Source: Gymnothorax reevesii (Eukaryota > Chordata > Actinopteri > Anguilliformes > Muraenidae). From it: a DNA stretch of 64,000 nucleotides. The notes under the pieces are model-generated. The model was not told where the DNA came from. It saw nothing but the letters and a program-made list of their open reading frames with translations, and did no database searches. This document shows, in pieces, positions 24,050-36,555 of this stretch. The position numbers and the translations under genes are program-made. How positions within the stretch are numbered: the first letter of the stretch is position 1; each line of letters begins with the position of its first letter. The stretch lies in contig CM056583.1 of NCBI GenBank assembly GCA_029721435.1, positions 78,992,620 to 79,056,619 of the forward strand. The letters are read 5' to 3'.

Positions 24050-25832
24050 ATGTTCTGTTTCTCTCATGTTCTCTGGTTTATGTGCGTGTCATTAAGGGAA
24101 AGATTTAATTTGTCTGGCTTTCTACGTCTGTGTTTGTTTACCTGTGCTCAATCTAGCGTCCACTATTCTTCAGCTTTTGACTTTGAATTTGTACCATACA
24201 AAGCCATATTTCCAAAGAGGAAGATGGTCATTTTTGGCTTGGCAAGGTGTAATGTCAAGGTCGTAGAAAAGGTAAAGCTCCTTTTGGCCTAAATCTCGTT
24301 CAAAAAAACATCAGAAAGATAGAATGAATGCCAAAATATTTTAACTTTTATCAAATGCCGTTACATGCGTTTCTTCTTCTTTGCTTTTTTTTGTTTTGCT
24401 TTCTCAGAATTTGAAAAAGCTGCCATCTTTGACCCTGAGAACAACAGACAAAAAGCAAGACCCTGGATTGGAGGGCTGCACTCATGATGGACATGTCATT
24501 TTTGTGAATGCTGACCTCTACGCCAGGGTCTTCCTTTCTAAAACAGAAAGAGAATTACATTCCTCCAGAGGATGCAAGGTATTAGTGTCTAAAAAGTCTG
24601 CTCACTGGAGCTCTCTTCTGTCCACTTATGCTCAGCATTAAAACTCCTGCTCTTCGAGCAGTAGTGGCCATACAGGTAACCAGAGTTAAGGTTCATAAGG
24701 CCTGGACCTTCTTGTAAGTTGTAACACAAGCAGTATAAAATGTGACATAAGAGGGTGGGATGTAAAAAAGCTGCTGGCAATCATCAACATCTTATTCTAA
24801 TTCGTTAGGGCAATGAAACTCATCACTCCACCAGTAAAACATCCCAGAGTTTTCTATTCAGCAGCAAAGATCATCCACTGGTGTTGTCCTGTTGGTGAGA
24901 TGGTATCTGGATTATTCATCCTTCATTGAATAGGGTAACGCATTGTGTAATCTCATATACAACTGAGCTCTCTGTAAGCTCTCTGTAAATTAACAGTACT
25001 CTTCAAAAGTGTGGAATCACTGAGAAATATTTTGTTATTTTATTTTGAAAGAAAACAATACTTTTTTTTTTTTCAAACAGCCAAGTATTCATTGATTATT
25101 CTGACCTTATTTCAGGAATTGTACTGTGACAAGAGACTTTTTTAGGTGATAGTGAAGGAAAGGGGTGAGTTGAAGTCTTCCTCTTTTTATGAAAGGTGCA
25201 AGTAGTTCTCATCTTAAAAAATGAATTTTGGCTCCCAAAAAAATTAATGTCCAGGCAAACTCTTGCCTCCTCATCGCCAGCAAAAGGTATATTAAGCAAA
25301 TTACATTTCATTTTTCGGACTTATAAAAAAAACCATACAATTTGTATTATTGCTGGTCTGGAGACCTTCATCTGGGGAATAACATTGAACTAGGCCCGTG
25401 GAGCTGAAGGAATAGGGAGCTCAGAAAAAAGCATCATTCTCCACTGCGGACTGTTCATTCACAAATCTTCCTGATCATTTGTCTCATTGTTAGCTGTACT
25501 GCTGTCTTAATACATTTCTCTGTTGATCGTGATAGGTTTGACTCGCTGAGGGAAGTTCACATCATCCCTTTTTTTTCCAGGCAAAATCTTGAGTTTTCAC
25601 TAGTTTGTTGATTTTCATGTTTGTCAGTCTGTCTGTCTATGAGCACTCTAGTATCCGCAATTCTTCAGTCATTGACTTGAAATTTTTAACACTGGAGGCC
25701 ATATGTCCAAGAGAAAAGCTTATTTGAGAAGATAAGGTCAGAGGTAAGTGTCATGGTTGTAGAAAAGCATAAAAACCTATTTGCCAGTATCTGTCTTCCA
25801 AAAATTTACTGAAACATGGAACGAATGACATA
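24050..25832 (+). repeat. Array unit 14 (duplicate of unit 12)
   Basis: Unit of 1,783 bp with the same private markers as unit 12, at an offset of 3,571 bp. I saw essentially no differences by eye. Confidence 0.95.
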
Positions 25833-27620
25833 ATGTTCTGTTTCTCTCATGTTCTCTGGTTTATGTGCGTGTCATTAAGGGAAAGATTTAATTTGTCTGG
25901 CTTTCTACACTGTGTTTGTTTACCTGTGCTCAATCTAGCGTCCACTATTCTTCAGCTTTTGACTTTGAATTTGTACCATACAAAGCCATATTTCCAAAGA
26001 GGAAGATGGTCATTTTTGGCTTGGCAAGGTGTAATGTCAAGGTCGTAGAAAAGGTAAAGCTTCTTTTGGCCTAAATCTCGTTCAAAAAAATATCAGAAAG
26101 ATAGAATGAACGCCAAAATATTTTAACTTTTATCAAATGCCGTTACATGCGTTTCTTCTTCTTTGCTTTTTTTTTGTTTTGCTTTCTCAGAATTTGAAAA
26201 AGCTGCCATTTTTGACCCTGAGAACAACAGACAAAAAGCAAGACCTTGGATTGGAGGGCTGCACTCATGATGGACATGTCATTTTTGTGAATGCTGACCT
26301 CTACCCCAGGGTCTTCCTTTCTAAAACAGATAGAGAATTACATTCCTACAGAGGATGCAAGGTATTAGTGTCTAAAAAGTCTGCTCACTGGAGCTCTCTT
26401 CTGTCCACTTATGCTCAGCATTAAAACTCCTGCTCTTCGAGCAGTAGTGGCCATACAGGTAACCAGAGTTAAGGTTCATAAGGCCTGGACCTTCTTGTAA
26501 GTTGTAACACAAGCAGTATAAAATGTGACATAAGAGGGTTGGATGTAAAAAAGCTGCTGGCAATTATCAACATCTTATTCTAATTCGTTAGGGCAATGAA
26601 ACTCATCACTTTACCAGTAAAACATCCCAGAGTTTTCTATTCAGCAGCAAAGATCATCCACTGGTGTTGTCCTGTTGGTGAGATGGTATCTGGATTATAC
26701 ATCCTTCATTGAATAGGGTAACGCATTGTGTAATCTCATATACAACTGAGCTCTCTGTAAGCTCTCTGTAAATTAACAGTACTCTTCAAAAGTGTGGAAT
26801 CACTGAGAAATATTTAGTTATTTTATTTTGAAAGAAAACAATACTTTTTTTTTTTTTTCAAACAGCCAAGTATTCATTGATTATTCTGACCTTATTTCAG
26901 GAATTGTACTGTGACAAAAGACTTTTTTAGGTGATAGTGAAGGAAAGGGGTGAGTTGAAGTCTTCCTCTTTTTACGAAAGGTGCAAGTAGTTCTCATCTT
27001 AAAAAATAAATATTGGCTCTCAAAAAAAATAATGTCCGGGCAAACTCTTGCCTCCTCATCACCAGCAAAAGGTATGTTTAGCAAATTACATTTCATTTTT
27101 CGTACTTATAAAAAAAACCAAACAATTTGTATTATTGCTGGTATGGAGACCTACATCTGGAGAATAACATTGAACTAGGCCCGTGGAGCAGAAGGAATAG
27201 GGAGCTCAGAAAAAAGCATCATTCTCCACTGCGGACTGTTCATTCAGAAATCTTCCTGATCATTTGTCTCATTGTTAGCTGTACTGCTGTCTTTATACAT
27301 TTCTCTGTTGCTCGTGATTGGTTTAACTCGCTGAGGGAAGTTCACATCATCCGTTTTTTTTCAGGCAAAATCTTGAGTTTTCACTAGTTTGTTGATTTTC
27401 ATGTTTGTCAGTCTGTCTGTCTATGAGTCACTCTAGTATCCGCAATTCTTCAGTCATTGACTTGAAATTTTTAACACTGGAGGACATATGTCAAAGAGAA
27501 AAGCTTATTTGAGAAGATAAGGTCAGAGGTAAGTGTCATGGTTGTAGAAAAGCATAAAAACTTCCAATTTGCCAGTATCTCTCTTCCCAAAATTTACTGA
27601 AACATGGAACGAATGACATA
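25833..27620 (+). repeat. Array unit 15 (duplicate of unit 13 with a foreign patch)
   Basis: Unit of 1,788 bp. It matches unit 13 except at about 26,050-26,350. There it reads AAGCTTCTTTTGG, GAATGAACGCC, GCCATTTTTGACC, GACCTTGGATTGG, CTACCCCAGGG and CCTACAGAGG, unlike unit 13. Confidence 0.95.
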
Positions 27621-29406
27621 ATGTTCTGTTTCTCTCATGTTCTCTGGTTTATGTGCGTGTCATTCAGGGAAAGATTTAATTTGTCTGGCTTTCTACGTCT
27701 GTGTTTGTTTACCTGTGTTCAATGTAGCGTCCACTATTCTTCAGCTTTTAACTTTGAATTAGTTCCATACAAAGCCATATTTCCAAAGAGGAAGATGGTC
27801 ATTTTTGGCTTGGCAAGGTGTAATGTCAAGGTCGTAGAAAAGGTAAAGCTTCTTTTGGCCTAAATCTCGTTCAAAAAAATATCAGAAAGATAGAATGAAC
27901 GCCAAAATATTTTAACTTTTATCAAATGCCGTTACATGCGTTTCTTCTTCTTTGCTTTTTTTTTGTTTTGCTTTCTCAGAATTTGAAACAGCTGCCATCT
28001 TTGACCCTGAGAACAACAGACAAAAAGCAAGACCCTGGATTGGAGGGCTGCACTCATGATGGACATGTCATTTTTGTGTATGCTGACCTCTACCCCAGGG
28101 TCTTCCTATCTAAAACAGATAAAGAATTACATTCCTCCAGAGGATGCAAGGTATTAGTGTCTAAAAAGTCTGCTCACTGGAGCTGTCTTCTGTCCACTGA
28201 TGTTCAGCATTAAAACTCCTGCTCTTCGAGCAGTAGTGGCCATACAGGTAACCAGAGTAAAGGTTCATAAGGCCTGGACCTTCTTGTAAGTTGTAACACA
28301 AGCAGTATAAAATGTGACATAAGAGGGTGGGATGTAAAAAAGCTGCTGGCAATTATCAACATCTTATTCTAATTCGTTAGGGCAATGAAACTCATCACTC
28401 CACCAGTAAAACATCCCAGAGTTTTCTATTCAGCAGCAAAGATCATCCACTGGTGTTGTCCTATTGGTGAGATGGTATCTCGATTATTCATCCTTCATTG
28501 AATAGGGTAACGCATTGTGTAATCTCATATACAACTGAGCTCTCTGTAAGCTCTCTGTAAATTAACAGTACTCTTCAAAAGTGTGGAATCACTGAGAAAT
28601 ATTTTGTAATTTTATTTTGAAAGAAAACAATACTTTTTTTTTTTTTCAAACAGCCAAGTATTTATTGATTATTCTGACCTTATTTCAGGAATTGTACTGT
28701 GACAAGAGACTTTTTAGGTGATAGTGAAGGAAAGGGGTGAGTTGAAGTCTTCCTCTTTTTATGAAAGGTGCAAGTAGTTCTCATCTTAAAAAATGAATAT
28801 TGGCTCCCAAAAAAATTAATGTCCAGGCAAACTCTTGCCTCCTCATCGCCAGCAAAAGGTATATTAAGCAAATTACATTTCATTTTTCGTACTTATAAAA
28901 AAACCGTACAATTTGTATTATTGCTGGTCTGGAGACCTTCATCTGGGGAATAACATTGAACTAGGCCCGTGGAGCTGAAGGAATAGGGTGCTCAGAAAAA
29001 AGCATCATTCTCCACTGCGGACTGTTCATTCAGAAATCTTCCTGATCATTTGTCTCATTGTTAGCTGTACTGCTGTCTTTATACATTTCTCTGTTGCTCG
29101 TGATTGGTTTGACTCGCTGAGGGAAGTTCACATCATCCGTTTTTTTTCAGGCAAAATCTTGAGTTTTCACTAGTTTGTTGATTTTCATGTTTGTCAGTCT
29201 GTCTGTCTATGAGTCACTCTAGTATCCGCAATTCTTCAGTCATTGACTTGAAATTTTTAACACTGGAGGACATATGTCAAAGAGAAAAGCTTATTTGAGA
29301 AGATTAGGTCAGAGGTAAGTGTCATGGTTGTAGAAAAGCATAAAAACTTCCTATTTGCCAGTATCTCTCTTCCAAAAATTTACAGAAACATGGAACGAAT
29401 GACATA
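27621..29406 (+). repeat. Array unit 16 (a/c mosaic)
   Basis: Unit of 1,786 bp. It combines the variant-c CATTCAGGGAAAG with the variant-a GAATTAGTTCCATAC. Private changes include GTGTATGCTGACC near 28,076, AAACAGCTGCC and GGAGCTGTCTTC. Confidence 0.94.
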
Positions 29407-31196
29407 ATGTTCTGTTTCTCTCATGTTCTCTGGTTTAGGTGCGTGTCATTAAGGGAAAGATTTAATTTGTCTGGCTTTCTACGTCTGTGTTTGTTTACCT
29501 GTGCTCAACCTAGCGTCCACTATTTTTCAGCTTTTGACTTTGAATTTGTACCATACAAAGCCATATTTCCAAAGAGGAAGATGGTCATTTTTGGCTTGGC
29601 AAGGTGTAATGTCAAGGTCGTAGAAAAGGTAAAGCTTCTTTTGGCCTAAATGTCATTCAAAAAAATATCAGAAAGATAGAATGAACGCCAAAATATTTAA
29701 CTTTTATCAAATGCCGTTACATGCGTTTGTTCTTCTTTGCTTTTTTTTTTGTTTTGCTTTCTCAGAATTTGAAAAAGCTGCCAATTTTGACCCTGAGAAC
29801 AACAGACAAAAAGCAAGACCCTGGATTGGAGGGCTGCACTCATGATGGACATGTCATTTTTGTGAATGCTGACCTCTATGCCAGGGTCTTCCTTTCTAAA
29901 ACAGATAGAGAATTACATTCCTCCTGAGGATGCAAGGTATTAGTGTCTAAAAAGTCTGCTCACTGGAGCTCTCTTCTGTCCACTTATGCTCAGCATTAAA
30001 ACTCCTGCTCTTCGAGCAGTAGTGGCCATACAGGTAACCAGAGTTAAGGTTCATGAGGCCTGGACCTTCTTGTAAGTTGTAACACAAGCAGTATAAAATG
30101 TGACATAAGAGGGTGGGATTTAAAAAAGCTGCTGGCAATTATCAACATCTTATTCTAATTCGTTAGGGCAATGAAACTCATCACTCCACCAGTAAAACAT
30201 CCCAGAGTTTTCTATTCAGCAGCAAAGATCATCCACTGGTGTTGTCCTATTGGTGAGATGGTATCTCGATTATTCATCCTTCATTGAATAGGGTAACGCA
30301 TTGTGTAATCTCATATGCAACTCAGCTCTCTGTAAGCTCTCTGTAAATTAACAGTACTCTTCAAAAGTGTGGAATCACTGAGAAATATTTTGTTATTTTA
30401 TTTTGAAAGAAAACAATACTTTTTTTTTTTTTTTTCAAACAGCCAAGTATACATTGATTATTCTGACCTTATTTCAGGAATTGTACTGTGACAAAAGACT
30501 TTTTTAGGTGATAGTGAAGAAAAGGGGTGAGTTGAAGTCTTCTTCTTTTTATGAAAGGTGCAATTAGTTCTCATCTTAAAAAATGAATATTGGCTCTCAA
30601 AAAAAATAACGTCCGGGCAAACTCTTGCCTCCTCATCACCAGCAAAAGGTATGTTTAGCAATTTACATTTCATTTTTCGTACTTATAAAAAAAACCAAAC
30701 AATTTGTATTATTGCTGGTATGGAGACCTACATCTGGAGAATAACATTGAACTAGGCCCGTGGAGCAGAAGGAATAGGGAGCTCAGAAAAAAGCATCATT
30801 CTCCACTGCGGACTGTTCATTCAGAAATCTTCCTGATCATTTGTCTCATTGTTAGCTGTACTGCTGTCTTTATACATTTCTCTGTTGCTCGTGATTGGTT
30901 TAACTCGCTGAGGGAAGTTCACATCATCCGTTTTTTTTCAGGCAAAATCTTGAGTTTTCACTAGTTTGTTGATTTTCATGTTTGTCAGTCTGTCTGTCTA
31001 TGAGCACTCTAGTATCCGCAATTCTTCAGTCATTGACTTGAAATTTTTAACACTGGAGGCCATATGTCCAAGAGAAAAGCTTATTTGAGAAGATAAGGTC
31101 AGAGGTAAGTGTCATGGTTGTAGAAAAGCATAAAAACCTCCTATTTGCCAGTATCTGTCTTCCAAAAATTTACTGAAACATGGAACGAATGACATA
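29407..31196 (+). repeat. Array unit 17 (first right-family landmark segment)
   Basis: Longest unit, 1,790 bp. It introduces GGTTTAGGTGCGTG, CTCAACCTAGCG and CACTATTTTTCAGC, which dominate from 34.8 kb on. CCTCCTGAGGATGC (29922) creates an in-frame stop in the 171-bp exon-like block. From about 29.98 kb it is the start of the three-unit duplicated block. Confidence 0.94.
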
Positions 31197-32984
31197 ATGT
31201 TCTGTTTCTCTCATGTTCTCTGGTTTATGTGCGTGTCATTAAGGGAAAGATTTAATTTGTCTGGCTTTCTACGTCTGTGTTTGTTTACCTGTGCTCAATC
31301 TAGCGTCCACTATTCTTCAGCTTTTGACTTTGAATTTGTACCATACAAAGCCATATTTCCAAAGAGGAAGATGGTCATTTTTGGCTTGGCAAGGTGTAAT
31401 GTCAAGGTCGTAGAAAAGGTAAAGCTCCTTTTGGCCTAAATCTCGTTCAAAATAATATCAGAAAGATAGAATGAACGCCAAAATATTTTAACTTTTATCA
31501 AATGCCGTTACATGCGTTTCTTCTTCTTTGCTTTTTTTTTGTTTTGCTTTCTCAGAATTTGAAAAGGCTGCCATCTTTGACCCTGAGAACAACAGACAAA
31601 AAGCAAGACCCTGGATTGGAGGGCTGCACTCATGATGGACATGTCATTTTTGTGAATGCTGACCTCTACGCCAGGGTCTTCCTTTCTAAAACAGATAGAG
31701 AATTACATTCCTCCAGAGGATGCAAGGTATTAGTGTCTAAAAAGTCTGCTCACTGTAGCTCTCTTCTGTCCACTTATGGTCAGCATTAAAACTCCTGCTC
31801 TTCGAGCAGTAGTGGCCATACAGGTAACCAGAGTTAAGGTTCATAAGGCCTGGACCTTCTTGTAAGATGTAGCACAAGCAGTATAAAATGTGACATAAGA
31901 GGGTGGGATGTAAAAAAGCTGCTGGCAATTATCAACATCTTATTCTCATTCGTTAGGGCAATGAAACTCATCACTCCACCAGTAAAACATCCCAGAGTTT
32001 TCTATTCAGCAGCAAAGATCATCCACTGGTGTTGTCCTGTTGGTGAGATGTTATCTTGATTATTCATCCTTCATTGAATAGGGTAACGCATTGTGTAATC
32101 TCATATGCAACTCAGCTCTCTGTAAGCTCTCTGTAAATTAACAGTACTCTTCAAAAGTGTGGAATCACTGAGAAATATTTTGTTATTTTATTTTGAAAGA
32201 AATTAATACTTTTTTTTTTTTTTTCAAACAGCCAAATATTGATTGATTAATCCGACCTTATTTCAGGAATTGTACTGTGACAAAAGACTTTTTTAGGTGA
32301 TAGTGAAGGAAAGGGGTGAGTTGAAGTCTTCCTCTTTTTCTGAAAGGTGCAAGTAGTTCTCATCTTAAAAAATGAATATTGGCTCCCAAAAAAATTAATG
32401 TCCGGGAAAACTCTTGCCTCCTCATCACCAGCAAAAGGTATGTTTAGCAAATTACATTTCATTTTTCGTACTAATAAAAAAACCATACAATTTGTATTAT
32501 TTCTGGTCTGGAGACCTTCATCTGGAGAATAACATTGAACTAGGCCCGTGGAGCTGAAGGAATAGGGAGCTCAGAAAAAAGCATCATTCTCCACTGCTGA
32601 TTGTTCATTCAGAAATCTTCCTGATCATTTGTCTCATTGTTAGCTGTACTGCTGTCTTTATACATTTCTCTGTTGCTCGTGATTGGTTTAACTCGCTGAG
32701 GGAAGTTCACATCATCCGTTTTTTTTCAGGAAAAATCTAAAGTTTTCACTAGTTTGTTGATTTTCATGTTTGTCAGTCTGTCTGTCTATGAGCACTCTAG
32801 TATCCGCCATTCTTCAGTCATTGACTTGAAATTTTTAACACTGGAGGCCATATGTCCAAGAGAAAAGCTTTTTTGAGAAGATAAGGTCAGAGGTAAGTGT
32901 CATGGTTGTAGAAAAGCATAAAAACCTCCTATTTGCCAGTATTTCTCCTCCAAAAATTGACTGAAACATGGAACGAATGACATA
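31197..32984 (+). repeat. Array unit 18 (three-unit block, first copy)
   Basis: Unit of 1,788 bp. Markers are CAAAATAATATCAG, GAAAAGGCTGCC, TTATGGTCAGC and GTAAGATGTAGC. All recur 5,359 bp downstream in unit 21. Confidence 0.95.
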
Positions 32985-34767
32985 ATGTTCTGTTTCTCTC
33001 ATGTTCTCTGGTTTATGTGCGTGTCATTAAGGGAACGATTTAATTTGTCTGGCTTTCTACGTCTGTGTTTGTTTACCTGTGCTCAATCTAGCGTCCACTT
33101 TTCTTCAGCTTTTGACTTTGAATTTGTACCATACAAAGCCATATTTCCAAAGAGGAAGATGGTCATTTTTGGCTTGGCAAGGTGTAATGTCAAGGTCGTA
33201 GAAAAGGTAAAGCTTCTTTTGGCCTAAATGTCGTTCAAAAAAATATCAGAAAGATAGAATGAATGCCAAAATATTTTAACTTTTATCAAATGCCGTTACA
33301 TGCGTTTGTTCTTCTTTGCTTTTTTTTTGTTTTGCTTTCTCAGAATTTGAAAAAGCAGCCATCTTCGACCCTGAGAACAACAGACAAAAAGCAAGACCCT
33401 GATTGGAGGGCTGCACTCATGATGGACATGTCATTTTTGTGAATGCTGACCTCTACCCCAGGGTCTTCCTTTCTAAAACAGATAGAGAATTACATTCCTC
33501 CAGAGGATGCAAGGTATTAGTGTCTAAAAAGTCTGCTCACTGGAGCTCTCTTCTGTCCACTTATGCTCAGCATTAGAACTCCTGCTCTTCGAGCAGTAGT
33601 GGCCATACAAGTAACCAGAGTTAAGGTTCATAAGGCCTGGACCTTCTTGAAAGTTGTAACACAAGCAGTATAAAATGTGACATAAGAGGGCGGGATGTAA
33701 AAAAGCTGCTGGCGATTATCAACATCTTATTCTAATTCGTTAGGGCAATGAGACTCATCACTCCACCAGTAAAACATCCCAGAGTTTTCTATTCAGCAGC
33801 AAAGATCATCCACTGGTGTTGTCCTGTTGGTGAGATGTTATCTTGATTATTCATCCTTCATTGAATAGGGTAACGCATTGTGTAATCTCATATGCAACTG
33901 AGCTCTCTGTAAGCTCTCTGTAAATTAACAGTACTCTTCAAAAGTGTGGAATCACTGAGAAATATTTTGTTATTTTATTTTGAAAGAAATTAATACTTTT
34001 TTTTTTTTTCAAACAGCCAAGTATTGATTGATTAATCTGACCTTATTTCAGGAATTGTACTGTGACAAAAGACTTTTTTAGGTGATAGTGAAGGAAAGGG
34101 GTGAGTTAAAGTCTTCCTCTTTTTATGAAAGGTGCAAGTAGTTCTTTTAAAAAATGAATATTGGCTCCCAAAAAAATTAATGTCCGGGCAAACTCTTGCC
34201 TCCTCATAATCAGCAAAAGGTATGTTTAGCAAATTACATTTCATTTTTCGTACTTATAAAAAAACCATACAATTTGTATTATTTCTGGTCTGGAGACCTT
34301 CATCAGGAGAATAACATTGAACTAGGCCCGTGGAGCTGAAGGAATAGGGAGCTCAGAAAAAAGCATCATTCTCCACTGCGGACTATTCATTCAGAAATCT
34401 TCCTGATCATTTGTGTCATTGTTAGCTGTACTGCTGTCTTTATACATTTCTCTGTTGCTCGTGATTGGTTTAACTCGCTGAGGGAAGTTCACATCATCCA
34501 TTTTTTTTTCAGGAAAAATCTTGAGTTTTCACTAGTTTGTTGATTTTCATGTTTGTCAGTCTGTCTGTCTATGAGCACTCTAGTATCCGCAATTCTTCAG
34601 TCATTGACTTGAAATTTTTAACACTGGAGGCCATAGGTCCAAGAGAAAAGCTTATTTGAGAAGGTAAGGTCAGAGGTACGTGTCATGGTTGTAGAAAAGC
34701 ATAAAAACCTCCTATTTGCCAGTATCTCTCTTCCAAAAATGTACTGAAACATGGAACGAATGACATA
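32985..34767 (+). repeat. Array unit 19 (three-unit block; first unit with the G deletion)
   Basis: Unit of 1,783 bp. It has GACCCTGATTGGAGG at 33395, one G fewer than GACCCTGGATTGG in earlier units, shifting the frame of the 171-bp block. It also has AAGCAGCC in place of AAGCTGCC, GGGAACGATTT, and the altered donor region GAAGGTAAGGTCAGAGGTAC near 34659. Confidence 0.95.
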
Positions 34768-36555
34768 ATGTTCTGTTTCTTTCATGTTCTCTGGTTTAGG
34801 TGCGTGTCATTAAGGGAAAGATTTAATTTGTCTGGCTTTCTACGTCTGTGTTTGTTTACCTGTGCTCAACCTAGCGTCCACTATTTTTCAGCTTTTGACT
34901 TTGAATTTGTACCATACAAAGCCATATTTCCAAAGAGGAAGATGGTCATTTTTGGCTTGGCAAGGTGTAATGTCAAGGTCGTAGAAAAGGTAAAGCTTCT
35001 TTTGGCCTAAATGTCGTTCAAAAAAATATCAGAAAGATAGAATGAACGCCAAAATATTTAACTTTTATCAAATGCCGTTACATGCGTTTGTTCTTCTTTG
35101 CTTTTTTTTTGTTTTGCTTTCTCAGAATTTGAAAAAGCAGCCATCTTTGACTCTGAGAACAACAGACAAAAAGCAAGACCCTGATTGGAGGGCTGCACTC
35201 ATGATGGACATGTCATTTTTGTGAATGCCGACCTCTACCCCAGGGTCTTCCTTTCTAAAACAGATAGAGAATTACATTCCTCCAGAGGATGCAAGGTATT
35301 AGTGTCTAAAAAGTCTGCTCACTGGAGTTCTCTTCTGTCCACTTATGCTCAGCATTAAAACTCCTGCTCTTCGAGCAGTAGTGGCCATACAGGTAACCAG
35401 AGTTAAGGTTCATGAGGCCTGGACCTTCTTGTAAGTTGTAACACAAGCAGTATAAAATGTGACATAAGAGGGTGGGATTTAAAAAAGCTGCTGGCAATTA
35501 TCAACATCTTATTCTAATTCGTTAGGGCAATGAAACTCATCACTCCACCAGTAAAACATCCCAGAGTTTTCTATTCAGCAGCAAAGATCATCCACTGGTG
35601 TTGTCCTATTGGTGAGATGGTATCTCGATTATTCATCCTTCATTGAATAGGGTAACGCATTGTGTAATCTCATATGCAACTCAGCTCTCTGTAAGCTCTC
35701 TGTAAATTAACAGTACTCTTCAAAAGTGTGGAATCACTGAGAAATATTTTGTTATTTTATTTTGAAAGAAAACAATACTTTTTTTTTTTTTTTTCAAACA
35801 GCCAAGTATACATTGATTATTCTGACCTTATTTCAGGAATTGTACTGTGACAAAAGACTTTTTTAGGTGATAGTGAAGAAAAGGGGTGAGTTGAAGTCTT
35901 CTTCTTTTTATGAAAGGTGCAATTAGTTCTCATCTTAAAAAATGAATATTGGCTCTCAAAAAAAATAACGTCCGGGCAAACTCTTGCCTCCTCATCACCA
36001 GCAAAAGGTATGTTTAGCAATTTACATTTCATTTTTCGTACTTATAAAAAAAACCAAACAATTTGTATTATTGCTGGTATGGAGACCTACATCTGGAGAA
36101 TAACATTGAACTAGGCCCGTGGAGCAGAAGGAATAGGGAGCTCAGAAAAAAGCATCATTCTCCACTGCGGACTGTTCATTCAGAAATCTTCCTGATCATT
36201 TGTCTTATTGTTAGCTGTACTGCTGTCTTTATACATTTCTCTGTTGCTCGTGATTGGTTTAACTCGCTGAGGGAAGTTCACATCATCCGTTTTTTTTCAG
36301 GCAAAATCTTGAGTTTTCACTAGTTTGTTGATTTTCATGTTTGTCAGTCTGTCTGTCTATGAGCACTCTAGTATCCGCAATTCTTCAGTCATTGACTTGA
36401 AATTTTTAACACTGGAGGCCATATGTCCAAGAGAAAAGCTTATTTGAGAAGATAAGGTCAGAGGTAAGTGTCATGGTTGTAGAAAAGCATTGAAACCTCC
36501 TATTTGCCAGGATCTGTCTTCCAAAAATTTACTGAAACATGGAACGAATGACATA
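34768..36555 (+). repeat. Array unit 20 (junction of the two three-unit copies)
   Basis: Unit of 1,788 bp. Up to about 35.34 kb it ends the first three-unit copy (GTGAATGCCGACC). After that it starts the second, with GGGTGGGATTTAAAAAAGC as in unit 17. Confidence 0.94.

Larger units (their letters stand above)
20479..27620 (+). repeat. Recent tandem duplication of a two-unit block (2 x ~3,571 bp)
   Basis: 20,479-24,049 and 24,050-27,620 share all private markers, including TTTCTACACTGTG, AAAACATCAGAAAG, CATCACTTTACCAG and ACTTCCAATTTGCC. The exception is a patch at about 26,050-26,350. Identity extends slightly past the second copy until CATTCAGGG near 27,661. Confidence 0.9.
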
